64,000 nucleotides of DNA from Acidovorax soli (GCF_014207955.1 NZ_JACHLK010000007.1:62001-126000); one strand, 5' to 3'. Counted from the first letter of the stretch, positions 6,323 through 15,506 are shown. The notes: generated by a model from the sequence alone, not told the origin. Numbers and translations are program-made.

Positions 6323-7954
6323 ATGCACAAGAAAAGGGTGGTCATCGGCTTCATCGGGACCCAGCTCGACTCCGGCAAGGGCGCAGGCCGCTGGGAGAAG
6401 TGGCGGCCCACGGTGTCGCTGGTGCAGCACGAGGACATGGTGGTGCACCGTATGGAGCTGCTCTATACGCCGGCCCACCATGAACTGGCGCACCAGGTGC
6501 GCACCGACATCGCCATCGCATCGCCTGAGACCACGGTGCGGCTGGTGCCCATGGCGATCGCCGACCCCTGGGACTTCGGCGAGGTCTATGCCAAGCTCTT
6601 CGACTGGACGCAGGCCTACCGCTTCGACACCGAACGCGAGGAGTACTGGACCCACATCACCACCGGTACGCACGTGGCGCAGATCTGCCTGTTTCTGCTG
6701 GTGGAGTCGCGGCGCATTCCGGGCGTGCTGGCCCAGACCTCGCCGCCCAAGCGCCAGCAGATGGGTGACCCGGGAAGCTATGCGCTGATCGACCTGGACC
6801 TGTCGCGCTACGACGTGATCGCCCAGCGCTTCGGCGCCGAGCAGCGCGATGCGGTCGACTTCCTCAAGAGCGGCATTGCCACGCGCAACGCGCGCTTCAA
6901 CGCGCTGATCGACGAGGTGGAGCGGGTGGCGGTGCGCTCGCGCGCGCCCATCCTGTTCACCGGGCCCACGGGGGCGGGCAAGTCGCACCTGGCGCGGCGC
7001 ATGTACGAGCTCAAGAAGGCCCGCCACCAGGTGGAGGGCGAATTCGTGGAGGTCAACTGCGCCACCCTGCATGGCGATGGGGCCGCATCCACCCTGTTCG
7101 GCCACAAGAAGGGCGCCTTCACGGGCGCCGCGGCCGACCGGGCGGGCCTGTTGCGCACGGCGCACAAGGGCGTGCTGTTCCTCGACGAGATCGGCGAGCT
7201 GGGCCTGGACGAGCAGGCCATGCTGCTCAAGGCGGTGGAGGAAAAGCGCTTCTACCCCATGGGCAGCGACCGCGAGGTGGCCAGCGATTTCGAGCTGATC
7301 GCCGGCACCAACCGCGACCTGCGCACCGAGGTGGCGGCCGGGCGCTTCCGCGAAGACCTGTACGCGCGCATCAACCTCTGGAGCTACCAACTGCCCGGCC
7401 TGGCCCAGCGGCCCGAGGACATCGAGCCCAACCTGGACCACCTGCTGGCACGCACCGGCGCGGAGTTGGGCCGCACGGTGCGGCTGTCGGCCGAGGCGCG
7501 CACGGCCTACCTGCGCTATGCCCAGTCGCCCGAGGCGTTGTGGAGCGGCAACTTCCGCGACCTCTCGGCCAGCGCCACGCGCCTGGCCACCCTGGCCGAC
7601 AGCGGCCGCATCGGCCTGCCCCTGGTGGAGGCCGAGATCGCACGCCTGCAGTGGCTGTGGCAGCCGGCCAGGGACGCGCGCGATGGCCTCTCAGGCGCGC
7701 GGGCTGCTGATGCCATCGACCTGCGAGCCTTGCTGGGCGAGGAAGCCGTGGACGCCATGGACCTGTTCGACCAGCTTCAACTGGCCGCCGTGCTGCGCGT
7801 GTGCCGCCAGGCGCGCACCCTGTCGGATGCGGGGCGCCAGTTGTTCCAGGCCTCGCGCGCGCAGCGCACGGTGGTCAATGATGCCGACCGGCTGCGCAAA
7901 TACCTGGGCCGCTTTGGCCTGGATTGGGACTCGGCTATCCGCGCTGAACGATAA
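6323..7954 (+). CDS. rtcR: sigma-54-dependent transcriptional activator RtcR
   Basis: 543 residues, the usual RtcR length. Residues 1 to about 185 form the RtcR-specific sensor, a CARF-like Rossmann domain thought to sense RNA-end ligands, starting KRVVIGFIGTQLDSG. The AAA+ domain follows, with Walker A GPTGAGKS (about 214-221), the sigma-54 contact loop GAFTGA (about 263-268), Walker B VLFLDEIGEL (about 282-291) and an arginine-finger region FREDLYARINLW. A short C-terminal DNA-binding part shows QARTLSDAGRQLF. The gene is divergent from the RNA-repair unit whose sigma-54 promoter lies about 140 bp away. The stop codon overlaps the likely rnpB -10 element. Confidence 0.96.
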   Translation: MHKKRVVIGFIGTQLDSGKGAGRWEKWRPTVSLVQHEDMVVHRMELLYTPAHHELAHQVRTDIAIASPETTVRLVPMAIADPWDFGEVYAKLFDWTQAYRFDTEREEYWTHITTGTHVAQICLFLLVESRRIPGVLAQTSPPKRQQMGDPGSYALIDLDLSRYDVIAQRFGAEQRDAVDFLKSGIATRNARFNALIDEVERVAVRSRAPILFTGPTGAGKSHLARRMYELKKARHQVEGEFVEVNCATLHGDGAASTLFGHKKGAFTGAAADRAGLLRTAHKGVLFLDEIGELGLDEQAMLLKAVEEKRFYPMGSDREVASDFELIAGTNRDLRTEVAAGRFREDLYARINLWSYQLPGLAQRPEDIEPNLDHLLARTGAELGRTVRLSAEARTAYLRYAQSPEALWSGNFRDLSASATRLATLADSGRIGLPLVEAEIARLQWLWQPARDARDGLSGARAADAIDLRALLGEEAVDAMDLFDQLQLAAVLRVCRQARTLSDAGRQLFQASRAQRTVVNDADRLRKYLGRFGLDWDSAIRAER

Positions 7955-7964
7955 TCCACCCCGT

Positions 7965-8410
7965 GAAGCGCGCCAGACCGCCGCTGGTGCAATCTGGGAA
8001 ACCAGGCACTGGAGGAACGTCCGGACTGCACAGGACAGCGTAGCAGCTAACGGCTGCCCACCGCGAGGTGAGGATCAGAGCAACAGAGACGAGTCTAGAC
8101 AGGTGCCTGTACGAGGTGTTCTGTGAGGCGCCAGCGCAAGCTGGCGAGAGGACAGCGAGAGCTGTCCGAACCTGGCGAAAGCCAGGTCCGAACAGCCACC
8201 CCAAACAGGCAGCGGGCATGCCCGCAGCCTGTTTGGGGTGAAACGGGCAATCTCTACGCGCAGCAATACCAAGTAGGCCAGCGTTGATGTGGTTCCGCAG
8301 AGTTGGCGGGTAGGTAGCATCGAGCCGGCGTGGCGACACCCGGCCCAGAGTAATGGCGGTCACGCCGCGGGCAACCGCGGTGCACAGAATCCGGCTTATC
8401 GGCGCGCTTC
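7965..8410 (+). ncRNA. rnpB: RNase P RNA (M1 RNA, bacterial type A)
   Basis: Catalytic RNA of RNase P. Conserved blocks are GAGGAACGTCCGGACTGCA (from about 8011), AGAGTAATGGC (from about 8347) and ACAGAATCCGGCTTAT near the 3' end. The termini pair perfectly as GAAGCGCGCC (7965-7974) with GGCGCGCTTC (8401-8410), helix P1. A long extra helix around 8195-8240 (CCACCCCAAACAGGC with its complement) makes it somewhat longer than the E. coli RNA. A GATAAT -10 element at 7950-7955 overlaps the rtcR stop and places the start a few bases before P1. Exact ends are estimated from P1. Confidence 0.95.
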
Positions 8411-8453
8411 ACACTTAATTCCACCGCCGGGCCCACCGGCGCAGCCCGGCGCC

Positions 8454-9668
8454 TCAGGCAGGCTTGGGGCAGTGCAGTGCGTGCCCTTGCTCCAGTTCCT
8501 TGGCGCGTTCCACGGTGTCCGGGTGGCTGCTGAGCAGCGACCATACCGGGCCCAGCGCCTCAGGATCCTTCCTGGATGCCGTGGTGTCAGCTGGAGCGCT
8601 GGCACCTTCCTTGGCCGCAGTGCCGGCTTTCTTTTTCTTGTCGGCCTTCTCGTCGTCGTCTTCTTCCTGCGCAATGGCCAGCAGCAGCTTGCCCATGGGC
8701 GCCGTGGGCAGCTTGGCGTGGCCCATGAGGGCGATGGCAAAGCAGTCGGCCTCGCGCTCGTGGTTGCGGCTGTAGGCCAGGCCCGTGAGCACCGAGGCGC
8801 CGGTGGATACGATGCCCGACACGTCGCCGAGTGCCAGGCCCATGCCCATCTGTAGCACGCCCTGCTGCACGATCATGCGCGTGGTGTGGCGGTTGGCGAC
8901 GTGGCCGATCTCGTGGGCCAGCACGCCGATGAGGGCGTCGTCATCGAGCCCCTGCTTCTCGGCCGCCTTGGCCAGGCCATCGGTCATCACCACGGTGCCG
9001 CCGGGCAGGGCAAAGGCGTTGGCGCCCATGCCCGAGCGGAACGACAGGGTGTAGGTGGGCTGGTAGCCCGGGTAGCGTTGCAGCCCGGCGGGAACCTGCT
9101 GCACCAGGTCATTGAACCGGGCCTGCAGCTGGGCCTGGCGCTCCTTGGACAGCTTGCTGGGCTTGAGCGTGCCCTTGTCCATCTGCGTGAGCACGTTGCT
9201 GGCCACGCTGGTCTCCCAGGACACGGGCACAAAGCGCGTGAGCTCCGTGGCAGCCCAGGGCGTGCCATAGCGGTAGAACAGGGTCAGCCCGATGATGGCG
9301 ACGGCCGTCACCCCCAGCAGCATGGGCCAGCGCGTCTGCATGCGTTCGGCCAGGCCGGGGCGGGCGCCCGCGGCCGCCAGGGCGGCATGCCATTGGGCCA
9401 CGGCATCGATCTCCAGGCTGCCATGGTCGCGCAGGTCCACCACCACGCGCTGCTGCGGACGGCGCTCGCTCCAGGCCTCGGGCCAGCCCACCTCGTTCCA
9501 GGGGAACACCGTGGGAGCGGCTCCGGGCTGCGACAGCGGGTGCAAGGCCAGCGAGGGGCCCTTGGGCGTGGGCTGCAGGCCCACGAGCACGGGCCTGGCC
9601 TGGCTGCTCAGGCCGTCGAACCAGCGCCCGGGTACGAGGTCCGCCGAAGGGGCTGCCGTGTTGTCCAT
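8454..9668 (-). CDS. M48-family membrane metallopeptidase
   Basis: 404 residues. A cytoplasmic-looking N-terminal half leads to one membrane helix (about residues 115-133, MLLGVTAVAIIGLTLFY) and then a Ste24/HtpX-like catalytic domain. The zinc motif is LAHEIGHVANRH (His252, Glu253, His256), and the third ligand is probably the Glu in RNHEREADCFA. A charged low-complexity stretch EEDDDEKADKKKK lies near the C-terminus. Likely a periplasm-facing or membrane quality-control protease. Its ATG overlaps the stop of the upstream DUF898 gene by one base (TGATG), so the two are translationally coupled and probably work together at the membrane. Confidence 0.9.
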   Translation of the reverse strand: MDNTAAPSADLVPGRWFDGLSSQARPVLVGLQPTPKGPSLALHPLSQPGAAPTVFPWNEVGWPEAWSERRPQQRVVVDLRDHGSLEIDAVAQWHAALAAAGARPGLAERMQTRWPMLLGVTAVAIIGLTLFYRYGTPWAATELTRFVPVSWETSVASNVLTQMDKGTLKPSKLSKERQAQLQARFNDLVQQVPAGLQRYPGYQPTYTLSFRSGMGANAFALPGGTVVMTDGLAKAAEKQGLDDDALIGVLAHEIGHVANRHTTRMIVQQGVLQMGMGLALGDVSGIVSTGASVLTGLAYSRNHEREADCFAIALMGHAKLPTAPMGKLLLAIAQEEDDDEKADKKKKAGTAAKEGASAPADTTASRKDPEALGPVWSLLSSHPDTVERAKELEQGHALHCPKPA

Positions 9669-10933
9669 CAGCCGATCAGGTCCAGGCCTGCCGCATCGGC
9701 CAGCGCGTCGCCAATGCCGCCTTCCTTCTGCTGGCGCACCATCGCGCTGGTGACCTGGTCGACGCCGCCCTTGACATGCAGGGTCACGGACTCGGCCTTC
9801 ATGCGGTACTCGTTCACGCGGGCGAAGGGGCGGTACAGGCCCAGGGTGAGCAGGGTCATGAACAGGTTCTTGATGCGCAGCAGCATGAAGCTGCTGGTGC
9901 GCAGCTGGCATTTGAAGCGCGCCACCTGGCTCAGCCCGATGTTGTCCCACATGAGCTGGAACATGCGCGCCTCACGGTAGGCTCGGGCAGGGGCGGAAGC
10001 CATGAACAGAAAGAAAATCCCGCCGAAAAGACTCACCGCCATCAAGATGACCATCCACGGCCCCGAAGTGTCGCCGCGCATCACCAGGGTGATCGCGGCG
10101 CTCACCAGTCCGAACATCGCTGCACTGATGACGGCGACCAGCAGGATGAAGACCGCCACCGTCGCCAGCCAGATCTTGACGAAGTCCATGTACACCGGCT
10201 TCCAGCGGCCGGTTTCACTGCCCACCTGGGCGCGCAGCACCAGCAGGCTCTTGTAGTTGAATTCCAGGCGGATGACGCAGGTGATAGACAGCAGCAAACC
10301 CAGCGCGATCAGGCCCCAGATGCCGGCCGCCATGGTGGGCAGGTCGGCATCGCCGCTTTCGTCAGCGGCCAGTTCCCGCAGGGCGTCAGCCGACTCGGGC
10401 GCCAGGTACTGGATGCCGAAGAACACGCCAAACCACACCAGGGCGATGGCGAACACGGGCCAGCTGGCCTTGTAGACCTCGCGCCAGGAGGCTGTGAACT
10501 GCAGGCGCAGGCCGCGCCAGCGCGTGGAGCCCAGGCGAAAGCGCATGGCGCTGCCCCAGATGAAGGGCGAGAGCAGGGCACCCACCAGCAGGAACACACC
10601 CACGGCGGTGTCCTGACCGGTGTTGACGGCGATCTGGTAGGCAATCGTGAGCATCACCAGGATGATGAAACCCTTGACCATGCTGCTTTGCTGGGCCGTG
10701 AATTCGAGCGGGCTGCCAGCCACCAGGGTGTGGCCGTAGAAGTACTGTGCCGTGCGCCGCCGCGCCCAGGGGGTGTAGAGGCCCAGGGTGAGGATGGTCA
10801 GCAACACGTTGACGATCCAGACGCGGAAGTATTCACCGCCGCTGCCGGTGAATTCGAGCGGGTGTGCGTCGATTCCCTGCGGTGCGAAGGCCGAGGCGGG
10901 CGCCGCACCGGCCCCTGTTTGCTGATGGTCCAT
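9668..10933 (-). CDS. DUF898 (YjgN-like) multi-pass membrane protein
   Basis: 421 residues with about eight membrane helices and two copies of the DUF898 signature: FTGSGGEYFRVWIVNVLLT...LGLYTPWARRRTAQYFYGHT near the start and LRIKNLFMTLLTLGLYRPFARVNEYR near the end. The family is known as YjgN in E. coli, of unclear function. It is encoded directly before, and coupled to, an M48 peptidase gene. This pairing is common in betaproteobacteria and suggests a shared membrane process. Confidence 0.88.
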   Translation of the reverse strand: MDHQQTGAGAAPASAFAPQGIDAHPLEFTGSGGEYFRVWIVNVLLTILTLGLYTPWARRRTAQYFYGHTLVAGSPLEFTAQQSSMVKGFIILVMLTIAYQIAVNTGQDTAVGVFLLVGALLSPFIWGSAMRFRLGSTRWRGLRLQFTASWREVYKASWPVFAIALVWFGVFFGIQYLAPESADALRELAADESGDADLPTMAAGIWGLIALGLLLSITCVIRLEFNYKSLLVLRAQVGSETGRWKPVYMDFVKIWLATVAVFILLVAVISAAMFGLVSAAITLVMRGDTSGPWMVILMAVSLFGGIFFLFMASAPARAYREARMFQLMWDNIGLSQVARFKCQLRTSSFMLLRIKNLFMTLLTLGLYRPFARVNEYRMKAESVTLHVKGGVDQVTSAMVRQQKEGGIGDALADAAGLDLIG

Positions 10934-11039
10934 GGACTCACTCCCTCCTGTTGTGGAAGGCAGTGTATCAGCGGCCTGTGGCGGCCGGCCATCCCTCGGA
11001 ATGGTGATTGCTCACTTTTTGGTAGCTAAAGAGCGCCGC

Positions 11040-11828
11040 TCAGAATCGCTCCCAGGGCTGCAGGTAGCGCCACTGGCCCTCGGGCACCTTGGCCAGGGGC
11101 ACGCGGCCGATGCGAATGCGCTTCATGCCCACCACGCGCAGGCCGACGGCTTCGCACATGGCCGGAATCTGGCCCGGGCGGATGCCCTTGAGTGCAAAGC
11201 GCAGGCGGGTCTCGTTCTGCCAACTGACCTTGATGGGCGGCAGCGGGCGGCCATTGAAGGACAGGCCATGGCACAGCCGCTGCAGGCCGTTGGCCGCGAT
11301 CTCGCCGGCCACCTCGACGATGCACTCCTGCTCCAGCGACTCGATGTCTTCGGCCAGCTTGCGCGCGATGCGCCGGTCCTGGGTGTAGACCACCAGGCCG
11401 CTGCCCTCGGTGGGCAGGGGGGTGAAGCATTCGAGCTGGCGGAAATGGCGTTGCAGCACGCGGATACCCGCCGCATCCTCGGCCAGGTGCGTGTCGCGGT
11501 GGAGCAGGGCCAGGGCGGGCCTGGCCCCCTGGCTGCGGCTGCCATGGGCGGCGCCGGCCTGGCCTGGCGCTCCCAGGCCCGCTTCGAAACCCGGTGGCTT
11601 GTGCAGCAGCAGCGTGACGGGCGTCATGTCGAGCAGGCTCGCCTCGGGGTCCACGGCCACGCTCTGGTGCGGCGCCACACGCGCGCCAGGGGCTTCGACG
11701 ACGGCGCCATCGACGCTCACGAAACCGCCTTCGATGAATTGTTCGGCCGTGCTGCGCGAACAGTCGAGCTGCTCGGCCACGCGCTTGGCCAGCCGGACAT
11801 GGCCGGCTTCGGGGTTCTTTTCAGTCAT
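11040..11828 (-). CDS. RluF/RsuA-like S4 protein lacking the catalytic Asp
   Basis: 262 residues. An N-terminal S4 RNA-binding domain (RLAKRVAEQLDCSRSTAEQF ... GFVSVDGAVVE) is followed by a pseudouridine-synthase fold (LLLHKPPGF ... VVYTQD ... GQIPAMCEAVGLRVVGMKRI). In active members of the family the motif is GRLDxxSxGL, where Asp attacks the uridine. Here the same place reads TPLPTEGSGLV, so the Asp is replaced by Pro. The usual RQIRRM is GQIPAM. It is therefore probably an inactive, RNA-binding relative rather than a working 23S rRNA modification enzyme. There is an extra G/A-rich loop around residues 84-104. Confidence 0.8.
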   Translation of the reverse strand: MTEKNPEAGHVRLAKRVAEQLDCSRSTAEQFIEGGFVSVDGAVVEAPGARVAPHQSVAVDPEASLLDMTPVTLLLHKPPGFEAGLGAPGQAGAAHGSRSQGARPALALLHRDTHLAEDAAGIRVLQRHFRQLECFTPLPTEGSGLVVYTQDRRIARKLAEDIESLEQECIVEVAGEIAANGLQRLCHGLSFNGRPLPPIKVSWQNETRLRFALKGIRPGQIPAMCEAVGLRVVGMKRIRIGRVPLAKVPEGQWRYLQPWERF

Positions 11829-11905
11829 TGTTCGATTGTCCCCTGCGCCATGGCGCAGCACATGGCCTGGGTCGGGCGCCGCCCGGGCCAGGGCGGCGAT
11901 GCGGC

Positions 11906-13582
11906 TCAAGGGGCGTTGCCATTGCCGGGCTCCAGCCCGCGGATGCGTTCGACATGCGCCAGCAGCGAGCGCTGGGCCACGGGCCACATGCGCGGCGGCA
12001 CGTCGTCGTAGGCGTGCCGCACCCAGTCGTCCATGCTGCCCTGGGGCAAGGCCTGCATGGCGGCCAGCACCTTGGCTTCGCGCGCCAGTCGGTGGGCCTT
12101 CAGGTGGGCGATGGCGCTGCGCGCCTCGCCCAGCACGTAGCCATGCGCGGGCAGGATGAACTGGGCCTGGTGGGCTTCGCAGGCCGCGTCCAGCGCGTCC
12201 AGCGAATCGAGGTAGTCCGCCATGTTGCCGTCCGGCGGGTCGATCACCGTGGTGCTGCCGTTGAGGATGTGGTCGCCGCTGAACAGCAGGCCATCTTCCT
12301 CCAGCATCAGGCACAGGTGGTTGGCCGCGTGGCCGGGGGTGTGGATCACCTGCAGGGTGTGGCGGGTGGCGGCATCGGCCGCCGGGGCCGAGAGCACGAG
12401 CTTTTCGCCATGGGCGAGTTCGCGCTCGGGCGTGAAGGCGCTGGCCACGCGCGCGGTGGGCGCCGAGCGCAGACCCAGGATGGGAGGAGCGCTCTGGCCG
12501 GCCCGGGTGCACAAGGCCTGCAGCGGTGCAGCCCCCGGGGAATGGTCGGGGTGCGAGTGCGTGCAGACGATGGCACGGATGTCACCACCGGCGGCACGCC
12601 AGAGCTTTTCGAGGTGCTCGATATCGGCCGGACCGGGGTCGATGGCGATGAAACCCGTGGTCGGGTCGCCCACCAGGTAGCTGTTGGTGCCCGGGCCGGT
12701 CATCACACCGGAGTTGGGGGCCGTGAGGCGCTGCACATTCTTGAGCAGGGGCACGGGGTGGTCGGTCTGCCAGTCCAGCGGGTGCACGATCTGCCCGTCG
12801 GGGCAGACCAGGGCCAGTTCGCCAAAGGGCATTTCGTCTTCCATGTAGCGCGCTTCCTTGCCGGCCAAAAGGCCGGCGCGCGGGCAGCTCACCCACAACG
12901 GCTGCTCGCTGGCCAGGGCGTCGAGCACGGCCTGGGTGTTCTTGAATTTGGCCAGCCGCTGCAGCGTGCGGATGGTCGGGAAGATCATGAAGAACTGGCC
13001 CGCCTCGTGCCGCGCCAGCGCATCGGCGGGGCGCACCCACACAGGCTCGAACTGCTCGGCCTCGTCGGCCACCGGGGTCTGGCCTTCGGGCATGCGCGCG
13101 GCCAGAAACGGCACCTCGAAACGGCGCGGCAGGTCGCGGTCGGCCGTCCAGTAGGCCAGCAGGTAGACGCTGTCGGCCGCCAGGCGCAGGCCGCGGGCCT
13201 CGCACTGCGCGGCAAAGGGCGCACTGCGGTCCAGGGCGGCAATGTCGGTGGCATCGGCCATGCGGCCATCGGCGTGGCGTGCCAGCAGAACGCCCAGCTC
13301 CTCGAAGCTCTCGCGGATGGCGGCGATCGCCTGTGTCAGGTGCAGGTCGCTCTGGGCCGGGCGGCGGTCGGCCACGTGGTGCGACTGTGCGTCCAGCGCA
13401 TCGATGCCGCCCCCCGGGAAGACATAGGCGCCCGGGGCAAAGCTGGCGTTGGGCGAGCGCCGCGTCATCAGCACCTCCAGCGCACCATCGCCCTCGGCAT
13501 CGCGCAGCAGCAGCACGGTGGCGGCCAGGCGCGTGGGGACGGGTTCGCGGTGGGGATGGAGTTGTTGGCTTGGGCGGGGCAT
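11906..13582 (-). CDS. fused Nudix hydrolase and metallo-beta-lactamase-fold protein
   Basis: 558 residues with two domains. The Nudix domain (about 15-250) has GAYVFPGGGID and RESFEELGVLL, separated by a longer than usual insert as in NUDT19-type CoA/nucleotide diphosphatases. The metallo-beta-lactamase domain (about 280-550) has THSHPDHSPG as its metal motif and LSAPAADA...IHTPGHAANHLCLM as the second histidine region; it resembles LACTB2-like hydrolases or nucleases. A likely -10 GATAAT lies 6 nt before the ATG, which suggests a leaderless message. Substrates unknown. The fusion is common in Burkholderiales by my recollection. Confidence 0.85.
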   Translation of the reverse strand: MPRPSQQLHPHREPVPTRLAATVLLLRDAEGDGALEVLMTRRSPNASFAPGAYVFPGGGIDALDAQSHHVADRRPAQSDLHLTQAIAAIRESFEELGVLLARHADGRMADATDIAALDRSAPFAAQCEARGLRLAADSVYLLAYWTADRDLPRRFEVPFLAARMPEGQTPVADEAEQFEPVWVRPADALARHEAGQFFMIFPTIRTLQRLAKFKNTQAVLDALASEQPLWVSCPRAGLLAGKEARYMEDEMPFGELALVCPDGQIVHPLDWQTDHPVPLLKNVQRLTAPNSGVMTGPGTNSYLVGDPTTGFIAIDPGPADIEHLEKLWRAAGGDIRAIVCTHSHPDHSPGAAPLQALCTRAGQSAPPILGLRSAPTARVASAFTPERELAHGEKLVLSAPAADAATRHTLQVIHTPGHAANHLCLMLEEDGLLFSGDHILNGSTTVIDPPDGNMADYLDSLDALDAACEAHQAQFILPAHGYVLGEARSAIAHLKAHRLAREAKVLAAMQALPQGSMDDWVRHAYDDVPPRMWPVAQRSLLAHVERIRGLEPGNGNAP

Positions 13583-13624
13583 GGGGCCATTATCGGTTTT
13601 TGCTCCGCCCCCTGCAGGGCGCGG

Positions 13625-14377
13625 TCAGTACCTGCCGCTCAGCAAGGCGCCTGCATTGGGCACCCGGGTTTCCAGCCCCAGGCGCTTGAGCATGGCCCAG
13701 GTGGTGCAGGCGGCTGCCGACACCACGGGGATGCCCAGCCGGTCCTGCGCCACCTGCACCGATGCCAGCGAAGGCATCTGCACGCAGGCGGAGATCACCA
13801 CCACGTCCACGCCGCGCGTGTCCAGGCGTTCCACCAATTGCGCGGGCGCGGCCGGGTCCTGTGCGCCCACCTCCAGGTTGTCGGCAATTTCCAGCGACAG
13901 GCGGTCGTGCACGGCAATGCCCTCGTGCTCGATGTAGTCCACCACCAACTGGGTCAGTGGCTTCATGTAGGGCGTCAGCACAGAGACCTTCCTGGCGCCC
14001 ATGGCCTTCAATCCTTCGACCAGGGCACCGGCGCTCGACACCACGGGCGCGGGCTTGCCGTTGGCCACGGTGACCTCGTGCAGCCGCTTTTCGGACAGGC
14101 GGTGGTAACCCAGGCCCATGCTCATGATGGCCACCAGGCAGGCATAACCCATCACGTCCATCTTGCCGTCCGACAGCTCCAGCGCACAGCGGTCCGAATC
14201 GCGGTCCATGGCCGCCAGTTCTTCCTTGGTGACCTTCTGCATGCGCATGCGGCTGGCGTGGAAGCTGAAGCGCTCAGGCAGGATCTGCTCGCGGGCGCGC
14301 AGCATGGCGGGGATCTCGGTCTCCATGGTGGTGTTGGAGCTGGGCACGATCTGCCCGATGCGGTAGGTGCGTTGCAT
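13625..14377 (-). CDS. maleate isomerase / Asp-Glu racemase family protein
   Basis: 250 residues, the usual length for maleate cis-trans isomerases and arylmalonate decarboxylase relatives. The two active cysteines of the family are in place: GYACLVAIMS (Cys80) and VVISACVQMPSL (Cys198). The N-terminal RIGQIVPSSNTTMETE is the typical substrate-binding start. It probably converts maleate to fumarate or acts on a related dicarboxylate. It lies 93 bp downstream of a Bug-type receptor gene on the same strand, which fits uptake and use of a dicarboxylic acid. Exact substrate not determinable. Confidence 0.85.
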   Translation of the reverse strand: MQRTYRIGQIVPSSNTTMETEIPAMLRAREQILPERFSFHASRMRMQKVTKEELAAMDRDSDRCALELSDGKMDVMGYACLVAIMSMGLGYHRLSEKRLHEVTVANGKPAPVVSSAGALVEGLKAMGARKVSVLTPYMKPLTQLVVDYIEHEGIAVHDRLSLEIADNLEVGAQDPAAPAQLVERLDTRGVDVVVISACVQMPSLASVQVAQDRLGIPVVSAAACTTWAMLKRLGLETRVPNAGALLSGRY

Positions 14378-14470
14378 GGCGGTGGCCTTTCAGGAAATGG
14401 TGGGCAAAGCGCTGCCCTGCCCAGCGCGGGGCGCCGGGAATGCGGGTACGGATGGTTGGGGGGCGGTAGG

Positions 14471-15433
14471 TCAGTCGGCCTTGATGCCGGCGGACTTGAT
14501 GGTCTTGGCCCAGTAGGCAGTTTCGGTTTTCACCAGGTCACCGAGCGCTTCGGGCGGCAGGTAGCGCAGCTCGATGCCGGCGGCGTCGGCGCGCTGGCGC
14601 GTCTCGGACATCTCCAGCGATTTCTTCACGTCGGCCGTGAGCTTGGAGACCACGGCGGGTGGCGTGGCGGCCGGGGCGAACAGGCCCACCCAGGCTTCGA
14701 GCTTGAAGTCGGGCATGCCGGCCTCGGCCACGGTGGGCACATTGGGCAGGCCGGGGTGGCGCTTGGTGCCGGTCACGGCAAAGGCCTTGAGCTTGCCGCT
14801 CAGCACATGCTGCATGACCGAAGGCGGGGTGGTGATGAACACCTGCACCTGGCCGGCCAGCACGTCCGCCACGGCCGGACCCGAGCCGCGGTAGGGGATG
14901 TGGGTCATGAAGGTACCGCTCTGTTGTTTGAAGATCTCGGTGCCGATGTGCGAGAGCGAACCGTTGCCCTGCGATGCGTAGTTGACCTTGCCCGGGTTGG
15001 CCTTGAGGTAGGCGATGAATTCCTTGAGGTTGTTGCCTGGCACCGAGGGGTGGGCGGCAATCACGTTGGTCGCCACGGTGAGCAGGGCCACCGGGGCGAA
15101 GTCCTTGGCCTCCCAGGGCAGGCTCTGGGTGAGGGCCGGGTTGCCCACGTGGTAGGCGGAGTACGAGATCAGCAGGTTGTAGCCGTCGGCCTTGGCGCGG
15201 GCGACGGCGCCGTAGGCCACGTTGCCGCTGCCGCCCGCCTTGTTGTCGATCACCACGGGCTGGCCGAGCACGCGGGCCAGGGGCTCGTTGAGCAGCCGGG
15301 CCGAAGTGTCCACCACCCCGCCGGGCGGGTTGGGCACGGTGAGCGTGATGGCCTTGCTGGGGTAGCTGTCCTGGGCCATGGCCAGGCCTGAAAGGGCAAG
15401 CGTGGCAGCCATCAGGCTGTGTGGGATCTTCAT
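14471..15433 (-). CDS. Bug-family tripartite tricarboxylate transport receptor
   Basis: 320 residues with a clear signal peptide (MKIPHSLMAATLALSGLAMA, cleavage after about residue 21), exported to the periplasm. Family landmarks are YPSKAITLTVPNPPGGVVD, VIDNKAGGSGNVAYGAVA, NYASQGNGSLSHIGTEIFK and PYRGSGPAVADVLAGQV. Bug proteins bind carboxylates or other small acids and deliver them to TctAB-type permeases, often encoded elsewhere, as appears to be the case here. It is divergent from a LysR regulator gene and followed by a maleate-isomerase-like gene. Confidence 0.93.
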   Translation of the reverse strand: MKIPHSLMAATLALSGLAMAQDSYPSKAITLTVPNPPGGVVDTSARLLNEPLARVLGQPVVIDNKAGGSGNVAYGAVARAKADGYNLLISYSAYHVGNPALTQSLPWEAKDFAPVALLTVATNVIAAHPSVPGNNLKEFIAYLKANPGKVNYASQGNGSLSHIGTEIFKQQSGTFMTHIPYRGSGPAVADVLAGQVQVFITTPPSVMQHVLSGKLKAFAVTGTKRHPGLPNVPTVAEAGMPDFKLEAWVGLFAPAATPPAVVSKLTADVKKSLEMSETRQRADAAGIELRYLPPEALGDLVKTETAYWAKTIKSAGIKAD

Positions 15434-15506
15434 GGTCGTCTCCGCCGGGTTGTTGTGGTCTGGGCGTATTGTCGAAATGGCGGGGTTTGCAGTCCAATAT
15501 ATTGTT

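Noticed and set aside
11828..15391. 1187-residue open frame on the plus strand
   Set aside because: It runs antisense to four well-supported genes, is dominated by Gly, His, Arg and Gln repeats typical of the reverse frame of GC-rich genes, and shows no family pattern.
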